Source of the DNA: Calothrix sp. NIES-4105
Lineage (GTDB): Bacteria > Cyanobacteriota > Cyanobacteriia > Cyanobacteriales > Nostocaceae
Reading direction: 5' to 3'
Assembly (NCBI RefSeq): GCF_002368415.1
Contig: NZ_AP018291.1
Coordinates: forward strand, 310,001 to 374,000
DNA: 64,000 bases
Below, in pieces: positions 44,324-53,330 of this stretch. Made by a program: the position numbers and the translations under genes. The notes under the pieces are model-generated. The model ran no database searches, was not told the origin of the DNA, and saw only the letters and a list, made by a program, of their open reading frames with translations. The stretch's first letter is position 1, and the number at the start of each line of letters is the position of its first letter.

Positions 44324-45349
44324 TTTTACCTACCTGCTAGCCCTTTACAGGGTTTCAGGCTAATAACTAACCTGATGACTCTGCTTGAGAGCTATTTAGT
44401 AAAAATAAATACATATATGATAAAACCCTAAGTGTTATTACTTTATATTGTATTTTTTGCAACTTTTCACTTTTCCCCCGTATCTGACCGACCACTGTAC
44501 TAGAAAGGCGTAACATAAAATTACCATCCTTTGTTGAATACAATTTTTACACAGCCTAACTTTATAGTCGCAACAGACCTAAGAATGTGACAATTTGGGT
44601 AATCGCCAATCCGACGCGCTGTCCTCTTACACGTTGTAAAGTTTGGAGAGAAGAGAAAAAATTAAAGCCTCGAAAATATATATAGTTCATATGTATAAAA
44701 ATGCGAGTACCACCAATATCAAAAGCCACATTTAGATTATTGTAAGATTTATTACAATGTATTGGCTGCGGTAAGTAATCACGCTACTTCCGCACGAAGC
44801 TAATCATAGCCATATACAAACAGCAATTCAAGTCTTAAATGTAACTTATATTCAAGATAAATCACCGTGGTATGGGCACTGCTTTAGCTGAATATCTGAA
44901 TTATTTAGTATTAAAATACTATGAAAAAATGCTTGTAAAACGGTGAAAGTATTGATAGCAGTGTATTACAGCACTTTTTGTGTTGTCGCGAGTGTAGTTG
45001 ATCTAATATTGATTTTTTTACTGGAATGCACATGTTACAAGCTTTTCAGACGTTTGATGGCGGCTGGTGTCAGCTTCGCCAGTTTGTTCAAACACATGCA
45101 TCATTGGTGTGCGACTCCAGTCGCACTCCGATATAGTACTTTTGTAGAAGGGAGATAGGTTTGAGGCGCCGAATCTCTCAAAAAAGAGAAAAGAATCTCG
45201 TTTACAAACATCTTCGCGCAATGCCTGTTAGATTTTCTAAAATGTTGGGAACTATATACTCAGATACATACATAGCTTACAAGTGGGAGCAATGACTATA
45301 CTTTTGTAAAAGTGTATCAGTTCTGTTTAAAATAGGAAGCAAAAATTTT
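44324..45349. other. 1-kb gap before the His-Xaa-Ser cluster
   Basis: No convincing gene. A 71-codon ORF at 44943-45158 with a hydrophobic start and no binding site seems accidental. The stretch 44560-44900 is AT-rich with no repeats noticed. One GGCGCC lies at 45165, the last before 3.7 kb without any. The promoter of the hxs operon should be in 45170-45349. Confidence 0.5.
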
Positions 45350-45634
45350 ATGGAAAATATTAGTACTAATCAAGCTGTCAAAACAACACAGGCATTAAAA
45401 GCAGATATTGTTTCAATTGAAATTGAAAATCCAGTTATGCTTACGGAGTTAATCGGTTTTATTCGTTGTAAGATAAATTTAAAAAATGGTCAAAGTAGTC
45501 AAGCCGTGGCTAACTTTTTTTTAACAAAAGAAGGCACATTAAAGCCAAAAGAAGTCTCAATAGAAGAAGCGGAAACATTAGCTATTACGAAAGCATTGGC
45601 ATATATAGGGTACAATTACGAAATAGATATTTAA
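45350..45634 (+). CDS. Small protein leading the hxs operon
   Basis: This 94-aa protein (IVSIEIENPVMLTELIGFIR, CKINLKNGQSSQAVANFFLT, VSIEEAETLAITKALAYIGY) has no recognised family. AGGAAG upstream is a fair ribosome binding site. It lies 70 bases before hxsD on the same strand. It has no His-x-Ser repeats and no signal peptide, so it is unlikely to be the modified substrate. A chaperone, delivery or regulatory role would fit, but is unproven. Confidence 0.6.
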   Translation: MENISTNQAVKTTQALKADIVSIEIENPVMLTELIGFIRCKINLKNGQSSQAVANFFLTKEGTLKPKEVSIEEAETLAITKALAYIGYNYEIDI

Positions 45635-45704
45635 TCAATACAACTATTGAAAGAACAACTTATTTATTTGATAAAAATAATTGTCAAATTGGAGAAAAAA
45701 ATTA

Positions 45705-46100
45705 ATGCTAAGTCAAGATTTTAGTACAGAGAAATTCAACTTTGTCTTTCAAGGAGAAGATTATTTTGGCGTACATATTAGTACAGAATGTTACAGCAAA
45801 ACAATCATCTTTAAAACAGCACATAAATTTACAGATAGATGTTATGTTCATGTTGAGCCAAATGCTGAAAATAGATTTTTAGTTAGCTTTAAGTGTAAAA
45901 ATCAGAAACATAGTGTACAAAAGTTAGCACAAGAGTTTTGTAACGAACTTCTTGAACAAGAGTTACGTTTTATAATTGCTCAAGAAACTGAAGGTGTCAG
46001 AAATTTAATAATTGCACATGCTTTTTCTAAAACTTCGCTTATTGAACCAGACTTGGAAACAGCAGATTATCTTGAAGACGCACATCATATTGGAAAGTAA
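45705..46100 (+). CDS. hxsD: HxsD of the His-Xaa-Ser system
   Basis: From ATG 45705 (GGAGAAAAAAATTA upstream) the protein is 131 aa. Its pattern FQGEDYFGVHISTECYSKTI, HKFTDRCYVHVE and LAQEFCNELLEQELRFIIAQ matches the small HxsD protein that always accompanies the HxsB/HxsC radical SAM pair. It is the likely peptide-binding or adaptor subunit. Followed after 52 bases by hxsB. Family by pattern and strong context. Confidence 0.75.
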   Translation: MLSQDFSTEKFNFVFQGEDYFGVHISTECYSKTIIFKTAHKFTDRCYVHVEPNAENRFLVSFKCKNQKHSVQKLAQEFCNELLEQELRFIIAQETEGVRNLIIAHAFSKTSLIEPDLETADYLEDAHHIGK

Positions 46101-46152
46101 AATTAGCTAGTATTTAATTCGATAATCATATTTACAAAACTTAAATTACCAA

Positions 46153-47604
46153 ATGATTTCTAAATTTAAAACCATAGACTTTTATCAAAGTAAAAGTGCT
46201 TATAACCTACTACCTTATCGATTTTTATCACTTGACTCTCAACGTTATATAGTTACAAACTTAGCTGGCGAATATATTATTTTATCTTTAGATGAACTCC
46301 AGCGTTTTACTCGGAAGCAACTAACATACGATGATTCGATTTATAATGAACTTAAATCAAAACACTTTCTTTATGATGATGAATCCGATATTGCATTAGA
46401 ACTTTTAGCAGTTAAGTACCGTACAAAACAAAGTTATGTAGCTAACTTTACTGGACTTCATATTTTTGTAGTAACACTTCGGTGCGATCACTCTTGCCCC
46501 TACTGTCAGGTATCGCGTCAGTCAGAAGATAAAATGTCTTTTGATATGACTCGAGAAATAGCAGATAAAGGTATAGAAATTTTATTTAAAAGTCCTTCAT
46601 CCACATTAAAAGTTGAATTTCAAGGAGGTGAATCGCTATTAAACTTTGAACTAATCAAGTATATTGTAGAGCAAGTTGAAACTAAAAATATAACTTTTGG
46701 CAAGTACATTAAATTCGTAATTGCTACAAATTTATCACCGTTAAATAATGAAATTTTAGAGTATTGCTTTCACCGTAATATTTATATTTCTACATCACTT
46801 GATGGTTCAGAAAAATTACACAATACAAATCGACCTAAGCAGGGAAACGATAGTTACGCTAAGTCAGTTGCTGGTATTGAGCGAGTCAGACAAAAACTTG
46901 GACAAAATTCAGTTTCTGCACTGATGACGACTACTCATGAGAGTTTAAAGTATCCTCGTGAAATTATCGATGAATATTTGCGATTGGGATTTAAAAGTAT
47001 TTTCCTTCGTTCTATCAGCCCTTATGGATTTGCAGTTAAAACTGTTAATTCCACAGGATATGACATGAATGAGTGGCTTGATTTTTATAAAGAAGCTTTG
47101 GCGTACATTATAGAACTAAACCAGGCTGGAGTAAAATTTGTTGAAGAGTATACAGCGTTGGTTCTTAAAAAAATATTGACTCCTTATCCTACAGGATATG
47201 TAGATTTACAATCACCTGCTGGTATTGGAATATCGGTAATAATTTTTAACTATAATGGCGAGGTTTACGCCTCAGATGAAGCTAGAATGCTTGCCGAAAT
47301 GAACGATAAAACATTTAAATTGGGTAATTTGCTGACTGATTCGTATGAACAAATTTTTACTAGTGACATCCTTATTGAAACTATTTACGAAACAATGCTA
47401 GAAGGTGTGCCAAGATGTACTGATTGTGCTTTTATTCCATATTGTGGTAGTGACCCAGTATATCACCATGCTACACAAAATGATAAAGTTGGATATAAAT
47501 TAACAAGTGATTTTTGTCACAAAAACATGTCTATTATCAAGCATATTATTAAACTTATGGAAACACAACCAGATATTAAAACTATTTTGGAAAGTTGGTT
47601 ATAG
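46153..47604 (+). CDS. hxsB: HxsB radical SAM/SPASM maturase
   Basis: The 483-aa protein has the radical SAM cluster Cys111-x3-Cys115-x2-Cys118 (LRCDHSCPYCQVSR), GGES as the SAM glycine motif, and SPASM cysteines including Cys422, Cys425 and Cys431 (CTDCAFIPYCG). HxsB-type enzymes are the main maturase of the His-Xaa-Ser system. The N-terminal 100 residues, with YRFLSLDSQRYIVTNLAGEY, form a domain before the radical SAM core that may handle the precursor. Operon position after hxsD supports it. The modification made on the repeats is not established. Confidence 0.88.
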   Translation: MISKFKTIDFYQSKSAYNLLPYRFLSLDSQRYIVTNLAGEYIILSLDELQRFTRKQLTYDDSIYNELKSKHFLYDDESDIALELLAVKYRTKQSYVANFTGLHIFVVTLRCDHSCPYCQVSRQSEDKMSFDMTREIADKGIEILFKSPSSTLKVEFQGGESLLNFELIKYIVEQVETKNITFGKYIKFVIATNLSPLNNEILEYCFHRNIYISTSLDGSEKLHNTNRPKQGNDSYAKSVAGIERVRQKLGQNSVSALMTTTHESLKYPREIIDEYLRLGFKSIFLRSISPYGFAVKTVNSTGYDMNEWLDFYKEALAYIIELNQAGVKFVEEYTALVLKKILTPYPTGYVDLQSPAGIGISVIIFNYNGEVYASDEARMLAEMNDKTFKLGNLLTDSYEQIFTSDILIETIYETMLEGVPRCTDCAFIPYCGSDPVYHHATQNDKVGYKLTSDFCHKNMSIIKHIIKLMETQPDIKTILESWL

Positions 47605-47623
47605 CCGATAGGAGAATAAATAT

Positions 47624-48826
47624 ATGTTAAAATTACATAGTTCAATTAAAACTAAATTTAATAAAGAAACTTTCATTACTAAACTAACTGATAGTACTTT
47701 ATTGCCATTGCCACTACGTAGCTTCAATTCACTACTAGTTGATGCAACTAATTTAGAAAATTTAAATAGTCAAGCCACTCAGGAGTTTGAATGCTTAGTT
47801 ATAAAAAATAGTCAAAATATTGATTTTGATTACAGTAACATTCATTATCATAATTTAATTATTCTCCCGTCTGAATTAAACTACCTTGACTCAGGAGATA
47901 TTATTAAAGTTTCACCTCAATCAGGAAAAATTTCTACTCTCTATCGAAAAAACTCTAACTACAACGTCATTTTCATGACGGAGCGCTGCAACAGTAACTG
48001 CTTGATGTGTTCTCAGCCGCCCCGAAATATTGATGATAGTTACTTAGTTGAGGACTATTTAAAAGCAATTCCCTTGATGTCGCCAGAAACATTAGAGATA
48101 GGAATAACTGGTGGTGAACCTACTTTATTAAAAAATGATTTTTTAAAAATAGTCACAGCATGTCGAGATTATTTGCCTAGTACAGCTTTACATGTACTTT
48201 CTAATGGCAAGCTTTTTAGTTACCTTCAGTACGCTTGTTCGTTAGCACAAATTCAACACCCAGATTTGATGATTGGAATTCCTCTGTACTCTGATATTGC
48301 AAGCATTCACAATTATGTCGTCCAGGCAGAGGATGCCTTTGACCAAACGATACGAGGAATTTTAAATCTTGAACGTACTAATGTACGAGTAGAAATAAGG
48401 GTAGTAGTTCATCAGCAAACGTATCAACGTCTGGAGCAGATAGCTCGCTTTATTGCCCGCAACCTTCCATTTGTCAGTCACATCACTTTTATGGGGTTAG
48501 AAATAATGGGTCATACTAGAGCAAACCTCGAACAGCTATGGATTGACCCAGTAGATTATCAGGATAAGTTGGAAGAAGCTGTTTGCTATTTAAATAGACG
48601 GGGAATGAATGTATCTATTTACAATCATCAGCTTTGCGTATTGCGAAAATCATTATGGCCATTCGCGAAAAAATCTATTTCCGATTGGAAGAATGAATAT
48701 TTTCCTGAATGTGATGCATGTACCGTCAAAGATAAATGTGGAGGTTTTTTCTCTTCATCGTCTTTACGTTTTAGCAATCACATAAATCCTATAGTTTCTA
48801 AATATTTATTGCCTAATGGTATTTAG
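47624..48826 (+). CDS. hxsC: HxsC radical SAM protein
   Basis: The 400-aa protein carries Cys122-x3-Cys126-x2-Cys129 (TERCNSNCLMCSQPP), the SAM motif GITGGEP and a short C-terminal Cys cluster (ECDACTVKDKCGGFF) next to a Ser-rich stretch. It is the second radical SAM enzyme of the system. GGAGAATAAATAT provides a good ribosome binding site, 20 bases after the hxsB stop, so the two are in one transcript. It probably works with HxsB on HxsA. Confidence 0.88.
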   Translation: MLKLHSSIKTKFNKETFITKLTDSTLLPLPLRSFNSLLVDATNLENLNSQATQEFECLVIKNSQNIDFDYSNIHYHNLIILPSELNYLDSGDIIKVSPQSGKISTLYRKNSNYNVIFMTERCNSNCLMCSQPPRNIDDSYLVEDYLKAIPLMSPETLEIGITGGEPTLLKNDFLKIVTACRDYLPSTALHVLSNGKLFSYLQYACSLAQIQHPDLMIGIPLYSDIASIHNYVVQAEDAFDQTIRGILNLERTNVRVEIRVVVHQQTYQRLEQIARFIARNLPFVSHITFMGLEIMGHTRANLEQLWIDPVDYQDKLEEAVCYLNRRGMNVSIYNHQLCVLRKSLWPFAKKSISDWKNEYFPECDACTVKDKCGGFFSSSSLRFSNHINPIVSKYLLPNGI

Positions 48827-48862
48827 CAGGCAATTACGATTTGATTAGCTAATAGCCTATGT

Positions 48863-48878
48863 GGCGCCGACTTACTTA
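48863..48878. repeat. GGCGCCGACTTACTTA 16-mer, copy 2
   Basis: Identical to 687-702. Here it is intergenic, just after hxsC. Confidence 0.7.
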
Positions 48879-48987
48879 ATATCATCATATTTACCAATTG
48901 AAAGGCTAGCTAAATGAATACGAGTTAACAAGATTGTGTAAGGGTGACTTTTAACAAATACATTAATACAATCGATTTAAATAGTTT

Positions 48988-49716
48988 ATGAAAAAGTTTT
49001 TAGGAAAATTATTAACCGTAGGGATAGCTGTAGAAGCCTTGCTCCAAACTACTTCTACTTTGCCTGTAAATGCAGAAATTGCTGAAAAGATAGCAGTGGC
49101 ACAAGAAGTTGCAAATCGTTCAGATGCGTTTGATGCATCAATAGAACCATTGGTACTTACTAAGCACGAAAACACAGGTGTAATTGTAGCCGGACATGGT
49201 TCGCATAGCTCACATAGCTCACATAGCTCCCATAGTTCACACAGCTCCCATAGCTCGCATTACTCTGGAAGTGGCGGATATTCCGGGGGTGGGTATTCAG
49301 GAGGTGGGTATTTCGACAGCGGATACACTTCATCACCTACACTTACTGAACAACAGTTAATTAATTCATTACCTAAGTTAGAATCATTACTACAGAAACC
49401 AGGAATTTCAATTACTGTAGTTGACGTTAAAATTAATACTAAAACTTTTAATAAACTTGGTTTATTGATTAACGGGCAATCATATATACCAACCAAACTA
49501 TTAAAGTTTATACCTACGAAAAATAGTTTTCAAAATGATTCGATATTAACTTTGTATTCTGCACAATCACTAGGTATTCAAATGATAACATACAAAGGTA
49601 TTATTTTTATTGAAACAGCAGGACTGAAAAAGTTATACAACGACGTTTCAGTTAGTTGGGACAATACTCAAAAAGTAGTAATTTTGAAAACAGATGTTGC
49701 ATTGCTGGAACGCTAA
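48988..49716 (+). CDS. hxsA: HxsA His-Xaa-Ser repeat substrate with extra domain
   Basis: The 242-aa protein starts with a Sec-type signal peptide (FLGKLLTVGIAVEALLQTTS, probable cut after residue 29, VNA). Residues 70-93 are eight consecutive His-Xaa-Ser triplets, HGS, six HSS and HYS, followed by a Gly/Tyr-rich spacer (GSGGYSGGGYSGGGYF). Then comes a beta domain (INGQSYIPTKLL, TYKGIIFIETAGLKKL, SVSWDNTQKVVILKT) similar to the copper amine oxidase N-terminal-like module. The repeats are the presumed target of HxsB/C. Export by Sec with the C-terminal domain as an anchor or surface partner is inferred. This is a larger, exported variant of the substrate than usual. Confidence 0.85.
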   Translation: MKKFLGKLLTVGIAVEALLQTTSTLPVNAEIAEKIAVAQEVANRSDAFDASIEPLVLTKHENTGVIVAGHGSHSSHSSHSSHSSHSSHSSHYSGSGGYSGGGYSGGGYFDSGYTSSPTLTEQQLINSLPKLESLLQKPGISITVVDVKINTKTFNKLGLLINGQSYIPTKLLKFIPTKNSFQNDSILTLYSAQSLGIQMITYKGIIFIETAGLKKLYNDVSVSWDNTQKVVILKTDVALLER

Positions 49717-49804
49717 TGGCATTACACAAGAACCGCAATGCAATGAACAACCTTCGTGCCTTACTATCATATGCTTCTATAAACTTGTTTTTACCCCTAA
49801 TACC

Positions 49805-49998
49805 GGCTCTTCCGTACTTAGCGTGCTAAATCTGTTGGTAAATTAGCTTGGAATTATTGCTATGCTTATCTTACAGCCATAATTGCTTTTATAAAAATCA
49901 AATTACTGAAATTTCAAGTATAAGTACCTGTAAGGCTTGATTATAAAGGAAAATTATCGATTTTAATTAAAAATTAGCACGCTATGTACGGAAGAACC
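49805..49998. mobile_element. 194-bp MITE with ISL3-like ends
   Basis: Begins GGCTCTTCCGTACTTAGCGT and ends with the inverse of a near-identical sequence (GCACGCTATGTACGGAAGAACC). The same ends, with one base changed, bound the ISL3 element at 54055-55392, so it is probably a non-autonomous derivative. The truncated methyltransferase at 49999 starts immediately after it. No target duplication was seen. Confidence 0.65.
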
Positions 49999-50853
49999 AT
50001 AAAATTACTAAAAAATTCTATGACCGTTTTAAAAAAGAACATGAAAAATTTCTTAAATTCATAGAAAGTAAAACTTTAACCGACAAAGAATGGTATGCAT
50101 CATTGATGCTCAACCGTCTAATGTTTACATACTTTATCCAAAAGAAAGGGTTTTTGGATGGTAATCAACACTATCTAGGCACCCATTTGAGAAAATGCCA
50201 AGAAAATAAAGAAAACAATGGTAAAGATAAATCACAAACATTCTACCGCTCTTTTCTCTTGAAGCTATTTCATCAAGGTTTGGGTAAACTGGAACGTCAA
50301 AAAGAATTGAGACAATTATTGGGTAAAGTTCCTTACCTCAATGGTGGTTTATTTGAAATTCACCCCCTCGAAATCCTCAATACTGACATCCACATTCCCG
50401 ACGAAGCATTTGATAAAATCTTTGGCTTTTTCGATGAATATCAATGGCATTTAGATGACCGTCCTTTAAAAGACGACAAAGAAATTAATCCAGATGTTCT
50501 TGGTTACATTTTTGAGAAGTACACCAACCAAAAACAAATGGGCGCCTATTACACCAAAGAAGATATCACCGAATACATTAGCAAAAACTGCATTATTCCT
50601 TTTATTTTTGAATCAGTGGAGAATTACTTATGCAATCCCTCTTCCAAACAAACGGTATAGCTTGGAAATTGTTACGCGATACCCCCGACCGCTATATTTA
50701 TGAAGCTGTCAGCAAGGGAGTAGACATTCCCTTGCCAAAGGATATTGAAGCTGGCATCGACGATGTTTCCAAACGCGATAGCTGGAATAAAGCCGCAGCA
50801 AATGATTACGCCTTACCAACGGAGACTTGGCGCGATAACAATAACCATTCGTA
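49999..50853 (+). pseudogene. PglX/type IIG-like methyltransferase N-terminal remnant
   Basis: Starting at the MITE edge, the frame reads KFYDRFKKEHEKFLKFIESK, MLNRLMFTYFIQKKGFLDGN, VPYLNGGLFEIHPLE, NPDVLGYIFEKYTNQKQMGA and YYTKEDITEYISKNCIIPFI. These are the typical N-terminal conserved segments of BREX PglX and type IIG methyltransferases. A shift near 50650 separates the next part (LLRDTPDRYIYEAVSKGVDI and DDVSKRDSWNKAA). No NPPY or SAM motif remains. This is a second, dead copy of such an enzyme, different in sequence from the one at 21372-24722. Confidence 0.75.
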
Positions 50854-51120
50854 GATACCATCTGTCTCAGTTTACTAATTGGAATGGTGTAAAAGCACTT
50901 AACAATCACACATAAAAAGTAATCACAATCAATCCGGCACCGTAATCGGCACCGGTTTTTTATTGAATTTTTACACGATAGTGGGCATATTGCAACGCAC
51001 GCTTACTTTTTTGACGGTAAAACTCCGTAGCCAGAGTCGCCACTCAAACAAGCGGGTAAGTTAAGACGTAACCTAATTGATTTTTTGGATTATTTTACAT
51101 CAATTCAGGGGATAACTTCA

Positions 51121-51231
51121 ATGGCATGTCAAGTTGGGAACAACAAAATTGTTCTCGCTTTTACGGGTGGAAACATAGAAGTAAGCCTGGATATGCCCAG
51201 GCATGTTGTAATATTAGCTATTGAATTATGA
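51121..51231 (+). CDS. 36-aa protein, first of a tiny operon
   Basis: The ORF reads MACQVGNNKIVLAFTGGNIE and ends VVILAIEL, with a good ribosome binding site (AGGGGATAACTTCA). Its TGA overlaps the ATG of the next gene. Not recognised. Confidence 0.45.
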   Translation: MACQVGNNKIVLAFTGGNIEVSLDMPRHVVILAIEL

Positions 51232-51425
51232 AACAGAATGACAGTTTCCAAAGACCAAGTATCCGCAAATCATTGCTATGGCGGGTACGACAGATGTGCA
51301 AATTCTGGCAGCCAATAATCGCTTTTGTCCTTACCCTGACGGGGTTTGTCATTAGATATCACACAGATATAATGAATTTCTTTACCCATCTGCGTAATTT
51401 TTTACTTGGTCTTTGGGGAGGATAA
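51228..51425 (+). CDS. 65-aa membrane protein, second of a tiny operon
   Basis: The protein has a basic N-terminus (RPSIRKSLLWRVRQMCKFWQ), one transmembrane helix (PIIAFVLTLTGFVI) and a second amphipathic part (MNFFTHLRNFLLGLWGG). The ATGA overlap with the 36-aa ORF indicates coupling. A small hydrophobic partner of this kind could be a toxin or a membrane tether. Function unknown. Confidence 0.5.
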   Translation: MKQNDSFQRPSIRKSLLWRVRQMCKFWQPIIAFVLTLTGFVIRYHTDIMNFFTHLRNFLLGLWGG

Positions 51426-51629
51426 ATGTGGCAATGGAGGAATTGGCACCTGCTTGGGAAATCCTCCTTACTGCCAATTTCCCATGCAAATTCACAAATT
51501 TAATACATGGCGACTTATAGGGCGTATCAAGTTGAAAAAGTTTGTTAAAACGAAAAATTCAGCAATGGGTTATTGAAATCGTTTTAATATTGTAAAGACG
51601 AAGAACGCCACAACAACGCGCGCCAACTT

Positions 51630-51818
51630 TTACACTTGTTTTAACCAATTTCGCCCAGCGCTTTCCGCTGCTTGCGCTGAGTAATAAGTCTTGCGCTCAC
51701 CATATATACTCCCAAGAGGACTTATTACCCTAAACTGCCAACTGTGGGCGCTTGTATAAAAAACTATTAATACATAACTGTTAATGCTGATAACCTGATC
51801 AATTATGGTTTTAGTCAT
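51630..51818 (-). CDS. Small hypothetical protein, 62 aa
   Basis: From ATG 51818 (MTKTIIDQVISINSYVLIVF) the protein continues SWQFRVISPLGSIYGERKTY and YSAQAAESAGRNWLKQV. The pattern WQFRVxxPxG is a recurring small-domain theme in cyanobacterial proteins, but I cannot name it. Plausible but short. Confidence 0.4.
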   Translation of the reverse strand: MTKTIIDQVISINSYVLIVFYTSAHSWQFRVISPLGSIYGERKTYYSAQAAESAGRNWLKQV

Positions 51819-51929
51819 GCATCGTAAATTAAAACACATGTATGTACTAGATTAGCGTGTTTAAAAGATTTATTACCTTTACTACCAGCTTACGAGTCTT
51901 CATGCTCGCAGTTGTTTGGGCGCCTGCGC

Positions 51930-52283
51930 TTAATGAGAATCTTTCAATTCCAACTGATAAATCCTCATAGACGGATGTTCGTTCATCATTCGCCAGTAGA
52001 AACCATGTGGTGGTGATTGTACTTTTCCACCACAACGATACAGGAAAACTGGTTCCGAATTACGTATAAGCTTTTTTACTAGCTTTTCTACACCAGTGTC
52101 AGGTTTGGCATCGTTGTACCAAATAACATGCGAATTTCCAGAATAGCCAGCAGCCATTAAGCTTGCAAACAGCCATTCCATTGTTGATTGAATTTGCTGT
52201 GGTTCGGCGCCACTGCTTATCTGTCCGTAACTTTCAATTGTTGAATGTGCTGGTTTGGGTTTAAATAATTCAAGGAATCTCAT
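51930..52283 (-). CDS. Hypothetical protein, 117 aa
   Basis: Contains MEWLFASLMAAGYSGNSHVI, GVEKLVKKLIRNSEPVFLYR and YWRMMNEHPSMRIYQLEL. No recognised domain. Downstream of the SH3 lipoprotein on the same strand but separated by 66 bases. One GGCGCC in the coding sequence, one just after the stop. Confidence 0.55.
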   Translation of the reverse strand: MRFLELFKPKPAHSTIESYGQISSGAEPQQIQSTMEWLFASLMAAGYSGNSHVIWYNDAKPDTGVEKLVKKLIRNSEPVFLYRCGGKVQSPPHGFYWRMMNEHPSMRIYQLELKDSH

Positions 52284-52349
52284 ATATATAAGTTATTTAC
52301 TTATATTAGAGTTCCCCAAATCAATACCAAATTTAGTTTCAACGACAAA

Positions 52350-53057
52350 TTACTGCTCACCAACATAACAAGCAGGCGCCGAACCGCCTGGTCGTGAGTA
52401 TGCTGAACGACCACCACATCTTCGACCACGCCTATCTGTATCATACGGGCATTCACAACTGCCCGATATCGACTCTCGAATAGGCTGGTAGCTTACTATT
52501 TGTGGAGTTTGCAAAGTTGCTGGAATTTCTGAAATAGGTGCCGACGATTCGCTTTCTAATGCAACAAACTTGTTGTGTACCCAGCCTCTCGCTCCTGATT
52601 GTACAAACCTGACTCGATACCAAGTGGCGCCGTTCTCATCTTGCTTTTGATCAAATACTTCAACTTTATCTCCTGATAGCCCATAGTGGCGAGCATATGT
52701 TTTAACCGAGGCGCCATCCCGAACATTGATACGTTCGCCAGATTGTTCGGAAACAAGTGTTGCCTGTTGAGTTGATGTGATATTTGGCTCGACAGCTTCA
52801 GCAGTTGGCGCCAATTTTGGAGTAGATTCAATCGCTACTTCGGTTGTTGGCGCCTCCGTGGGTATAAGTTTGGTAGCTTCGGTAGTTGGCGCCAATTTTG
52901 GAGTAGATTTGGTTACTTTGATAGCTGGCGCCTCAGTTTGAGTAGGAGTTGAAGATGGTGTAACTGCTTCTTGAGTAATGGTTGGTGTTGTTGTCGTTTG
53001 TGGGAACGAACAGCCCGACGCTATTAAAAATAGGGCACAAAATATATACTTTTCCAT
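52350..53057 (-). CDS. SH3-domain lipoprotein with a Cys-rich C-terminal module
   Basis: The 235-aa protein has a lipobox (FLIASGC), a low-complexity Thr/Pro/Glu spacer and an SH3_3 domain (INVRDGASVKTYARHY, WYRVRFVQSGARGWVHNKFV). It ends with CECPYDTDRRGRRCGGRSAY plus SRPGGSAPACY. That module of about 31 residues recurs at the end of the nuclease at 53331-54038, transcribed away from it. It is probably anchored in a membrane and binds peptidoglycan or another periplasmic ligand. Six exact GGCGCC sites, four in the repetitive spacer, lie in this 0.7-kb gene. Confidence 0.8.
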   Translation of the reverse strand: MEKYIFCALFLIASGCSFPQTTTTPTITQEAVTPSSTPTQTEAPAIKVTKSTPKLAPTTEATKLIPTEAPTTEVAIESTPKLAPTAEAVEPNITSTQQATLVSEQSGERINVRDGASVKTYARHYGLSGDKVEVFDQKQDENGATWYRVRFVQSGARGWVHNKFVALESESSAPISEIPATLQTPQIVSYQPIRESISGSCECPYDTDRRGRRCGGRSAYSRPGGSAPACYVGEQ

Positions 53058-53330
53058 ATTACACTTACCAAAATATGCATTTTTTTAGCACATAATTTTT
53101 ATTTTGGCAGTGATATATGTTTTTCTGCTTAAGCCAAAGTGTAACAGTTGCTTTTTAATGATAGATTTACTGAATTAAGATTTTTTATCATTCTTTGCAT
53201 GTTGATTCATTAAGTAAATTTTCTGATGTTGATAATATAAAATATATTCAATAATGGTTAGTCATTGGTTATTTAACTGATAACTTATAAATGTAATACT
53301 CTTAAAAATTATTTAAATATACATTGAATT

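Noticed and set aside
44943-45158. 71-codon hydrophobic ORF before the hxs operon
   Set aside because: No ribosome binding site, no His-x-Ser repeats, no similarity recognised; probably chance.
49195-49266. Short tandem repeat as CRISPR or STRR
   Set aside because: The 9-base periodicity encodes His-x-Ser triplets inside a gene with a signal peptide and varied third bases.
50936-50966. GGCACCG-containing terminator before T-run
   Set aside because: The two CGGCACCG words are direct, not inverted, repeats, so no stem forms.
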